Source: Lathyrus oleraceus | Taxonomy: Eukaryota > Streptophyta > Magnoliopsida > Fabales > Fabaceae | DNA length: 64,000 nucleotides | Assembly (NCBI RefSeq): GCF_024323335.1 | Contig: NC_066583.1 | Span: 412,188,031 to 412,252,030, forward strand | Direction of reading: 5' to 3' | Part shown: positions 32,288 through 42,592 of the stretch, piece by piece | How the letters are laid out: each line of letters begins with the position of its first letter | Position numbering within the stretch: position 1 is the stretch's first letter | Position numbers and translations under genes: made by a program | Notes under the pieces: model-generated | What the model saw: the letters and a program-made list of their open reading frames with translations, nothing else | Told to the model about the DNA's origin: nothing | Databases searched by the model: none

Positions 32288-35200
32288 GTTGATCAAACCC
32301 ATTGAACATAATGATCCAACACCATCTCCCAACTTTGAGTTCCTTGTATTTGAGGCCGAAGAAGATGATGATGAAGAGATTCCTGATGAGATTACCCGTC
32401 TGCTTGAGCACAAAGAGAAGATCATTCAGCCGCATCTTGAAAATCTAGAAATGGTCTACTTGGGGTCTGAGGATTGTGTTCGAGAAGTGAAGATTGGGGC
32501 ACTCCTTGTGGAGTCTGTGAAGAAGGGGTTGATTGAGTTGCTACAAGAATTTGTCGACATCTTTGCCTGGTCGTATGAAGACATGCCTGGTATGGATACA
32601 AATATCGTGTAACATTTCCTGCCTTTGAGCCTGAGTGTGTGCCTGTGAAGAAGAAGCTCAGAAGAACTCATCCTGATATGGCAGTGAAGATTAAAGAAGA
32701 AGTTCAGAAGCAAATTGATGCGGGGTTCCTGGTGACTTCTACATATCCTCAATGGGTGGCCAATATTTTGTCCGTGCCTAAGAAAGATGGAAAAGTCTGA
32801 ATGTGTGTGGACTATAGAGACTTGAATAAAGCTAGTCCGAAAGATGATTTTCCTCTACCACATATTGATATGTTGGTAGATAATACAACTAAATTCAATG
32901 TCTTCTCATTTATGGACGGATTTTCCGGTTATAACCAGATTAAAATGGCACCTGAGGATATGGAGAAGACAACATTCATCACACCTTGGGGAACATTCTG
33001 TTATCGAGTGATGCCCTTCGGTTTGAAAAACTTCGGAGCCACGTATCAACGCGCTATGAATACCTTGTTTCATGATATGATGCACAAGGAGATCGAGGTA
33101 TATGTTGATGATATGATTGCGAAGTCGAGAACGGAGGTTGAACATGTAGAGCACTTGTTGAAGCTTTTTCAGTGTTTGAGGAAGTACAAACTCCGTTTGA
33201 ATCCGAACAAGTGTACATTTGGAGTCCGTTCCGGCAAGCTATTGGGCTTTATTGTCAGTGAAAGAGGTATTGAAGTTGATCCTACCAAGGTCAAAGCAAT
33301 ACAAGAGATGCATGCGCCCAAAACTGAGAAGCAAGTCCGAGGTTTTCTTGGCCGCTTGAATTATATTTCCAGATTTATTTCCCACATGACTGCCACATGT
33401 GCACCTATATTCAAGCTCCTCCAGAAAGATCAGCGTCATGATTGGACCGAGGATTTCCATAAAGCTTTTGACAGTATTATAGAGTATCTGTCTCCGCCTG
33501 TTGAAGGGAGACCCTTGATTATGTACTTGACAGTTCTTGAAGACTCAATGGGTTGTGTACTAGGTCAGCAAGATGAACCAGGGAAGAAAGAGTATGCTAT
33601 ATACTATCTGAGTAAGAAGTTCACTGATTGTGAGTCTCGATACTCAATGCTTGAGAAAACATGTTGTGCTTTGGCTTGGGCTGCTAAGCGCTTACGCTAG
33701 TATATGTTGAATCATACGACTTGGTTGATATCCAAAATGGATCCAATCAAGTATATCTTTGAGAAGCCTGCTTTAACTGGGAGGATTTCCCGTTGGCAGA
33801 TCCTGTTGTCTGAGTATGATATCGAGTATCGATCTCAGAAAGTTATTAAAGGTAGTATCTTGGTTGACCACTTGGCACATCAACAATTGATGATTATCAG
33901 TTTGTTCAATACGACTTCCTTGATGAGGAGATTCTGTATTTGAAGATGAAAGATAGTGATGAGCCTACGCTCGATGAAGGGCCAGAGCCTGGTTCCCGAT
34001 GGGGTATGATGTTCGATGGCGCTGTTAATCAATATGGGAATGGTATTGGGGCAATGATTATTACTCCTCATGGCATGCATTTTCCTTTTACAGCAAGTCT
34101 AACTTTCAAATGCACGAGTAATATTGCGGAGTATGAGGCCTGCATTATGGGTTTGGAAGAGTGTATTGATCTTAGGATCAAACATCTGGATGTTTACGGT
34201 ATTTCGATCCTTGTTGTTAATCAGATTAAGGGTGAATGGGAGACGAATCATCCTGGCCTCATCCCATACAGAGATTATGGGAGGAGGATTTCAACTTTCT
34301 TTACTGAGGTTGACTTCCATCATATTCTTCGAGATTAGAATCGGATGGTAGATGCTCTTGCTACACTTGCTTCAATGATTATGGTGAAATACTGGAATGA
34401 AGTCCCCAATATCATTGTGATGCGCTTGGATAGACCAGCTCATTTATTTGCATTTGAAGAAGTGAAAGATGATAAGCCATGGTATTATGACATCAAGATG
34501 AATTAGGGAAGAAAGACTGTTCTTGAACACTCTATGGGTTTTGTCCTTGGTCAGCAAGACGAATTAGGGAAGAAAGAATATGCCATCTACTATCTTAGTA
34601 AGAAGTTCACTGATTGTGAGTCTCGATACTCAATGCTTGAGAAAACATGTTGTGCTTTGGCTTGGGTTGATAAGCATTTACGCCAGTATATGTTAAATCA
34701 TACGACTTGGTTGATATCCAAAATGGATCCAATCAAGTATATCTTTGAGAAGCCTGCTTTAACTGGGAGGATTTCCCGTTGGCAGATGTTGTTGTCTGAG
34801 TATGATATTGAGTATCGAGCTCAGAAAGCTATTAAGGGTAGTATCTTGGCTGACCACTATGCACATCAACCAATTGAGGATTATCAGTCAGTTCAGTACG
34901 ACTTCCCATATGAGGAGATTTTGTATTTGAAAATGAAAGATTGCGATGAGCCTATGCTCGATGAAGGGCCAGAGCCTGGTTCCCGATGGAGCATGGTGTT
35001 TGATGGCGCTGTAAATCAATATGGAAATGGTATTGGGGCAGTGATTATTACTCCTCAGGGAACATATTTTCCTTTTACAGTAAGGCTAACTTTCAAATGC
35101 ACGAATAATATGGTAGAATATGAGGCCTGTATTATGGGTTTGGAAGAGTGTATTGATCTTAGGATTAAGCATCTTGATGTTTATGGTGATTCTGCCCTTG

Positions 35201-36714
35201 TTGTCAATTAGATTAAGTGTGAATGGGAAACGAATCAGCCTGGCCTCATCCCCTACATAGATTATGCGAGGAGGATTTCAACGCTCTTTACTAAGGTTGA
35301 CTTCCATCATATTCCCCGAGATGAGAATCGGATGGCAGATGCGCTTGCTACATTTGCTTCGATGGTTGTAGTGAAATTCTGGAATGAAGTCCCCAACATT
35401 ACTGTGATGCGCTTGGATAGACCAGCTCATGTATTTGAAGTAGAAGAAGTGAAAGATGATAAGCCATGGTATTATGATATGAAGTGTTTTCTTCAGAATC
35501 AGATTTACCCGCCTAGGGCATCTGTTAAAGATAAGAAGACTTTGAGGAGATTATCCGGCAGTTTCTACCTCAATGGTGATGTGCTTTATAAGAGGAATTT
35601 TGACATGGTTCTGCTCAGATGTGTGGATAGACACGAAGCAGACCTGTTGATGACTGAAGTCCATGAGGGTTCATTTGGTACTCATTCCAATGGACACGCC
35701 ATGACTAAGAAGATGTTGAGAGCAGGCTACTATTGGCTGATAATGGAGTCTGATTGTTGCAAGTATGTGAAGAAATGCCATAAGTGTCAGATTTATGTGG
35801 ATAAGATTCATATTCCCCCGACGCTTCTGAATATGATTTCATCACCATGGCCTTTCTCCATGTGGGGAATTGACATGATTGGCATGATAGAGCCGAAAGC
35901 GTCCAACGGTCACAGGTTTATTCTCGTAGCAATTGATTACTTCACCAAACGGGTTGAAGCGGAGTCATATGCAAATGTGACCAGGAAGGTGGTTGTGAAG
36001 TTCATCAAGAATCAACCCATATGTCGTTATGGTGTGCCAGATAAGATCATTACTGACAATGGATATAACTTGAACCACAAGATGATGAAAGAGTTGTGTA
36101 GCGAGTTCAAGATTGCACATCATAATTCTTCTCCTTATAGACCCAAGATGAATGGGGATGTTGAAGCTGCTAATAAGAATATCAAGAAGATTATCCAAAA
36201 GATGGTTGTTACACAGAAAGATTGGCATGAGATGCTGCCATTTTCTTTGCATGGTTATCGTACATTTGTCCGCACTTCAACATGGGCAACCCCTTTCTCC
36301 CTTGTCTATGGCATGGAGGTTGTGCTCCTAGTAGAGGTGGAGATTCCATCGATGAGAGTCTTGATGGAAGCCAAGTTGACTGAGGCTGAATGGGTTCAGA
36401 GTCGTTATGACCAACTGAATTTGATTGAAGAGAAGAGATTAACTGCCATGTGCCATGGCCAGTTATATCAGCAGAGGATGAAGAAAGCCTTTGATAAGAA
36501 GGTCAAGCCTCGTGTGTTCCGAGAAGGTGACCTTGTGCTCAAGAAAGTTTTGTCTTTCGCGCCCGATTCTAGGGGCAAGTGGACTCCAAACTATAAGGGT
36601 CCATATGTTGTTAAGAGAGTCTTTTCAGGCAGTGCTTTGATACTTACAACTATGGATGGGGAGGATTTCACTCGTCCTGTGAGTTCAGATGCAGTCAAGA
36701 AATACTTCGCCTAA
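32288..36714 (+). pseudogene. pol: Pol of element C: RT, RNase H (duplicated), integrase
   Basis: RT has MCVDYRDLNKASPKDDFPLP (32801), FSFMDGFSGYNQIKMAP and YVDDMIAKS (about 33100). Then come the native RNase H (YLTVLEDSMGCVLGQ, with T at the usual first Asp) and the second, Tat-type RNase H (FDGAVN, AEYEA, VYGDSALVVNQ, ENRMADALA). The RNase H block occurs twice (about 33540-34500 and 34513-35490). Integrase (35500-36714) keeps an HHCC finger (H-x-H near EVHEGSFGTH, CHKC) and D, D, E (GIDMIG, ITDNG, GDVEAANK). Damage: a frameshift with TAA at 32610, TGA 32798, TAG 33698, a frameshift near 33890, TAG 34336, 34504 and 35209. From 35212 to the end the frame is open. Confidence 0.9.
33540..35490 (+). 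repeat. Tandem duplication of the RNase H block in C pol
   Basis: The segment from TVLE-DSMGCVLGQ through DDKPWYYD is repeated with an offset of 986 bp (GGTCAGCAAGA at 33563 and 34549). The junction near 34498-34512 holds AATTAGGGAAGAAAGA, which also occurs at 34562 within copy 2, so the filler looks templated. Copy 1 has I for the third catalytic Asp (VYGISILVVNQ); copy 2 keeps D. Confidence 0.85.
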
Positions 36715-36734
36715 AATAAAAATAGAATAGCTCG

Positions 36735-36884
36735 CTAAGTTGAAAACCCGAAAGGGCGGCTTAGGCAAAAATGAGCGTCTCGGTGGATTGAAAACTCGAA
36801 AGGGCGATCCAGGCAAAAGTTAGAGACATGAAAAAATGAATATATATCCCGCTAGATTGAGTACCTCACCCTGGGGCAATCTAG
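36735..36884 (+). other. Tandem covarying hairpins after pol, element C
   Basis: They begin 20 bases after the pol stop (36712-36714). Hairpin 1: CTAAGTT/GGCTTAG around CCC-GAAA-GGG (36735-36764). Hairpin 2: TGGATTG/CGATCCA around CTC-GAAA-GGG (36784-36811). Hairpin 3: CTAGATTG/CAATCTAG, a perfect eight-pair stem (36852-36884). Each is followed by GCAAAA(A). It corresponds to the array in element A. Confidence 0.72.
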
Positions 36885-39800
36885 GCAAAAATTAGGGATC
36901 TGGCCAGTAACTGCATCCTGACAAGACTTTGCTCTTCAGTTGTCTTCTGTCAGAATCTCACTCAGTCATCGTCAACTGAAGCTTCAAATACATCGGTTTC
37001 AGAGTTGGTGGAGAAATGGTCATTATATTCAATGTAGCCCTTTCCCAATATATATCAACAATTTCAAATTTGTCAAGATCCATGGAGTCTTGCCATTTGC
37101 AGACTACCATTCCATCAAATAAATTTGAGCCTTTATCCAATTCTTTGCACTCTTATTTGTTTATGTTTAACAAATGTTTGCATGTTTTAATTGATAAATA
37201 TCATTGTTTTAAATAAAATAAAGTTTTCATAAATTATTTTTAAACAAAGTGAACATTCACAAAGATTGAAAAGGATAACTGGGACATCTTCAGTTCTCTC
37301 CCAAGAATAGTATGATCTCCAAAAGGGTAAGACATTTGTTCATTATTCCTAGCATACTTGTATCCTCTTCATTATCTTTCAGGTTGTCTCCTCCGCGAGG
37401 GTAGAAGAAGGTTAATCATCACCAATTTCCCCAGAGAGTCTGGGGTTGTGGTCCTGATTTGTTTAGAGGAGTATATCTCTGACCCCCTCAACTCCCCAAA
37501 GAGTCTGGTGTTTGGAGTTTGGCCTTGGTTTTCTAGCTCCCCAGTTGAGTTGAGATTTAGCATTTGTGTTATCAATTATATGGTTGTCATCCCTTGTGTG
37601 GATTGACCTAAAATCCATTATAGATTGATAAATTGATATGCTATATTTCGAGGAAGTTGGTATTCCCTCATTCAGATTTGAATTCTCCCGCAGAGTGAGT
37701 AGGAAATCCCAGCATGAGTGGAATTTTCAACAAGTTAGGTTTGTAGCTTATCCTCAGCAGATTCACTTACTGTGATCTCCAGCAGGCCTACTTCCCATTC
37801 ATCCTCAGCAGGGTTGTTCATATTAGACTTCCCCATTCTGGTCGCCAGTAGGTTATCTCCAACTGATCGTCTTCAGGTTATCCTCGGTTTGATCACCAAC
37901 GGTCTTCTCCCTAGAAGAGTTACCTGATCGAAGCCTGATTATTGTTGCTTTCTCCTCTCGGATGATTTTTCCTCCTAGCAGAGCGGGTGATGAAAATGTT
38001 TATTTTTTATCCCTAGTGGAGCGTTGTCTTCCCATTCATCGTCAGCAGAGACTATTTCTCCAGCAGTATGAGGAATTGTGGTGGTTTTTGAAACTTTTGT
38101 TTGGTGGTTGTTCCCCACAGAGTTTCCTATCTTGTCTCGGTAATTCCCCAGTAGAGTTTCTTCTACAAAGGAATCTTAGTCGTAGTTTTCCCCAGCCGAG
38201 ACTCTGTCTGATCCTGACTTGGCGTTGGAACCTCTGAGGAAGATGTTTTCTGTTCCTTCCCCAGTGGAGTGACTGGTTTTCTGCTCCTTCCACAGCAGAG
38301 ATATTCCTCCGTGGCTGGGAGTGATTTGTTGATGTGCTTCTGTTTGGTGGTTGTTCCCCACAGAATTTCACATTAACCACTGATAAGATCCCTAGTAGAT
38401 AAATCCTCTGACTGACCTTATCCTTGTCTCTGCGTACTGTTAGAAGATCCCCAGCTTTGGTTGTGATCCCTTGATTGTTCCCAACAGCAGTCTCTGATTC
38501 CCGATGATCCTGTTTTTTCCCCTAGCAATGATCTTTTTCCCTGGCAGCAACTTCGCTCGATTTCTCAGCATTAGTCTTTAGTCCTTGCAGAATTTGGTGT
38601 TTCCTGGTATTGGTTGCCCCCACCAGATTGGATTTTCTCCAGTGGGCCTGGCTTTCTCTATTGAAATGTAGTACCAGATGTCTGTCCATTGATTCCTGGA
38701 CCTGTTTGTGTTAGATATGTCTGTTGTCTGCATTCATCATACATAAACCACGCATATACATGCATAATTATAACATTCAGATATTCATGTTGCATTTTTT
38801 ACCATATATTTTTGTTTGTTGTCTCCTGCTATTTGGTGATATATATTTCCCCAAGCAGATGTTTGTGTTTGATCTCTCCATATAGAGTCAGCCCCATAGG
38901 CAGAAAGTGTTTATCCTTTCTTCCATATTCCCCACTGAGTTATGTCCTCGTGGATGATTGTTGTTTTAGTTTCCTCCTAAAACATGTATTGGGATGGAAT
39001 TACTCCCCTGAGTTATATCCTCATTGGGTTGAGTCTTATTTCTTCGTGTCTCTCTAGTTTGTTCCTAGATTGACTACTCTTGTTATTTCCCTTGCAGTTT
39101 CCCCGTAGTTTAGATGAATGATTGCTCAGTAACCAGTAATTGTCCATCTTTTCCCCGACGGATTTTTCTGGCCTTCTACCCAGTAAACGGTAGTTGTAAG
39201 TCCTATTTTTTGTGGTTTTCTACCCAGTAACCGGTAGTTGTGAACCCCATTTTATCCCCTTTGTAGAGTTAACCCTTGATTTTGTTCATCCTAACTGATA
39301 ACGGTTACTCTCTTCTGTGGTTTTTCTATACAGTAACCGGTAGATGTAATCCCCTCTTTGTTGGTTATCTTTATCCAATTTTGGTATTGATATTCCTTCA
39401 CCTTTTGAGTATACCACCCAGTAACCGGTGATATATCTCTCGGATAATTTCTCTGATAAAGCAATTTATCCCCGCAAGTCATCTCTCGTTCACCCTTTTT
39501 GTTTGGTAATGATTGTTTCTCCCCTCGATTGGTCATCATTTTATACCCATTAGTTGGTATCCCGATGTCCTTTCTTTTCGGTCGATTTATCCTTCATTAA
39601 CCCAGTAGCTGGTTGTGGATAATCTTCCATGCGAGTATGTTATCTACGTTCTGACGGTAATAGATAATATATCTCATGCACTCTTCAGTCGAAGTCTTTT
39701 TCTTCCCCAGTCGAGTAAGATTCATATTTCCTTATGGAATCGAATGCCCATCCTGTAATCGAGTTTGATTTTTCAGCCCTCCTTTTGGATGATGAGTGTC

Positions 39801-40590
39801 TTGGAAATATTCCCCAATTCACGCCTGGTTGGTCACCTATTATATGCCCAGTAACCGGTATCCCTGGTGTTCCTTCCATCTGCTCCATATCATGACTTTT
39901 TGTCCCCTGTGGAGTCAGATTTCCCTGAGTGAATTTTCCTTTTTAGGTCTTCCGCAGATTTTTTGGATGATTGATATCTCTCACCCTTATACCGGTCTTA
40001 GATATTCATTCTCCCCAAGCATGTTGTTCTCTCACCCTTATACCGGTGTTTTGATCACATGTCTCCTTGAGCTTATTACCTAGTAACCGGTAGTACCTCA
40101 TTTTGTTGTTGCCTCAGCTGAGTCCTCTTTGGACATTCCCCGTCGGAGTCCCTTAGTTGATTTTCCCCACCTGAGTCCGAATTTTTATCCGAAGTATCCT
40201 TTATGGATAATTTGCTGTATTGGCATATTCCCCAATACATGCATCTTTGCGTCATTTCAAGTCTTTCCATTGATTTATTTTCATGGAATCCCTTCGTGTC
40301 TCTCAGCAGGTTTCAAGTCGTGACCTGCTCACGCATTTTATCCCCTTTATTCCCCAGTGAAGTCCCAGAGTCTCTGTCCCATTTATGAGCATATTACTCA
40401 TATGGATTTTCAGTTTCTCCTTATTTCTTTTCCTTTGTGACACATATCCCCACAGAGTATTAACTTTTTCATACATACATTTTCATCATGAGGTCTCTTA
40501 GGGACCAAAATTCGTCTCTTTGTTATTATTTAAGCACATTCTACCTCGTCGAAAAGAAGATTTTAACCTTCATATCTCTGGCTAGAATGA
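36885..40590 (+). other. 3' UTR of element C with CAGTAACCGGTAG repeats
   Basis: About 3.7 kb, T/C-rich, with many CCCCAGCAG/CCCAGTAG-like motifs. From about 39139 to 40090 a CAGTAACCGGTAG motif recurs (39139, 39180, 39225, 39332, 39419, 39848, 40081 and variants), as does TTATACCGGT. No coding ORF is supported. Element G carries a related array at 60900-61830. Confidence 0.7.
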
Positions 40591-40607
40591 CCTTAAATAG
40601 GGGCATC
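40591..40607 (+). promoter_or_regulatory. Polypurine tract of element C
   Basis: CCTTAAATAGGGGCATC directly precedes the LTR start TATAAGACCC (TG changed to TA). Confidence 0.75.
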
Positions 40608-42125
40608 TATAAGACCCTAATTTTGACCCTAAGATCCCTTATGGCATCATAACATTGCACATTGCATTTGCCTCAAGGATCATAGCATCTTGGCTCCTTA
40701 CCCTAGGGTTGGGGCTTGTATGAGTTGGTTTGAGACCACCAAGCATGCTTGAATTGTATATTATTTCTTTTCTTATTTTATTTACTAACCAAAAGCACAA
40801 AAATATGTCACTAACATCTTTTGTTTTGTAGCTTGAGCAATCATAAGATCCAAGGCTCATAGGAGGCCCCTATGCTCAATCATATGGCCAGATGAAGTTG
40901 AAAGCAAGCATGACAATGGTTCACAAAGCTCTCATTCATCATATATGCCTCCCAAGTATCTCAATTTGTCAATTTGATCAAGATAAACCAAAGGGCTTAA
41001 GGATTGTTTCCTAAGGAAACCCTAATTCAACTATGCATCAACTATGCCTTGCTCATGAAGCAACCTCAACCCATGATCAAATTCAATCAAGGGAAGTTCT
41101 TTAATTCAACATTTCATGCATATATGTGCCTATGTGAGTATCCTCAATCATCAATTCATCAAGATTTTTAGTTTGGACTTGAGTAGTTGATCAGTCAATT
41201 CATCTGACTATTTTGAAATCCACTGAGACCTAACTTTTGATGTGTTTGTCAAATGAAGATGACCCCAAGAGAAACATTGTTCTTAAGAACCATATTAACA
41301 ACTTTCATGTTCATCAAAAATTTATTTGAAGCGTGTAAGGTCATCATCCATTTCAAAACATTATAGGTCATTTTGACTGAAACCCTAATTTTAGGTCAAC
41401 TTCCCAAGGACCTAACTCACTCATTTTTCATGATTTTGAGGTGGGATAAAATGAATTGGAAATTTTAAGATGTCTAATTCATTTTTTATGTTGAACAAAA
41501 TTTCATAATCATAAAATAAACACGTGTGATAATGCAAAACATTATAGGTCACTTTGGACCAAAGGCAGTGAAATGTGAAAAAGTCCAACTTCAAGTGCCC
41601 GTAACTTTCTCATCAAATATCCAAATGATTCAAAATTTGAGTCCAAATTTATTGGCTTGAAAAGATCTACAACTTTAATGTTGAAGGTTTTGTCATTTAG
41701 GGCTTGCATCACTGAATCAGAAGGGCTTGAAGTTGGTCCATTTTGGAAAATTTCACATGCACATGTTTTGCACCTTGAACTTTATGACCAGTTTTCATTA
41801 ATTTCCCAATCCCAAATTGATTTGTGCTCAACATAACAATTGTTCCACATGTCAAGACCTTTACAACCATTATCCACAAGGCCATGTTTCATTTTGGTAA
41901 GAGGTATTTTTGAAGAGGAGAAGATTTATGTGCAATTTTGGAAACATTGTTAAAACTTCATGCACACTCCAATTCAATTACATGTACACGTCCATTTCAG
42001 CTCAATTACATTTCAGCATGCCAAATCAATTGTATTTGGGCCCTCCATGCGCCTGTACAGGCCCATGCATGGAGGCCCTCATCACACATGCACATGAATT
42101 TTCCATGCCTTGCATCAGCTTTCAC

Positions 42126-42135
42126 TATAAATAAG
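42126..42135 (+). promoter_or_regulatory. TATA box of the C inner LTR
   Basis: TATAAATAAG, homologous to the site at 22688 in the 5' LTR, with the same spacing to the downstream GGCGCC palindrome. Confidence 0.6.
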
Positions 42136-42572
42136 TATGCTCAGCTTCACCATTTCCCAACCTTAAGGCGCCTTATATGCTGCAGAAGTGAATCCCCAAA
42201 CCTCACCAAAGGAATTTTGCAATTTCTCTTCAACTTTTCAAATCCAATTTTCAACTTCCTGGGTTGATTATTGGACTCTAATTCCTTAGCCTTGCTCTAT
42301 CTCCATCTCAAGATCACACTGCAATCAAGAGTTGGAAGAAATCGTGTTTCATAGAGTTGCACTTCAAAGGTTGTTACTCAAACCTTTTTTATTCTAAACT
42401 CACTGATTCTTGCTCATTTCTTGTGTTTGTTGGCTCCTCTAAAGTCCTCTCATAAGAGGCAATTGAATTGTGTACTTAATTGCATAAATCCATCAAGTTC
42501 AGTTTGAACTACATTATTTTCCATCTCTGATTTTTCTTTCTATGAGGATCTAGAGTGAAAACCAATGGCACA

Positions 42573-42592
42573 GGGGTGATGTACATCACCCC
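42573..42592. other. Perfect 20-bp palindrome, C inner LTR
   Basis: Identical to 23135-23154: GGGGTGATGT and its reverse complement. A related imperfect palindrome follows at 42681-42700. Confidence 0.85.

Noticed and set aside
37962..38380. Overlapping ORFs of 91 and 112 codons on opposite strands
   Set aside because: Composition follows the CCCCAGCAG-type repeats of the 3' UTR; no similarity to known families.
38689..39057. 122-codon plus-strand ORF in the C 3' UTR, hydrophobic
   Set aside because: The hydrophobicity comes from T-rich sequence; there is no start context or homologue in element G's 3' UTR.
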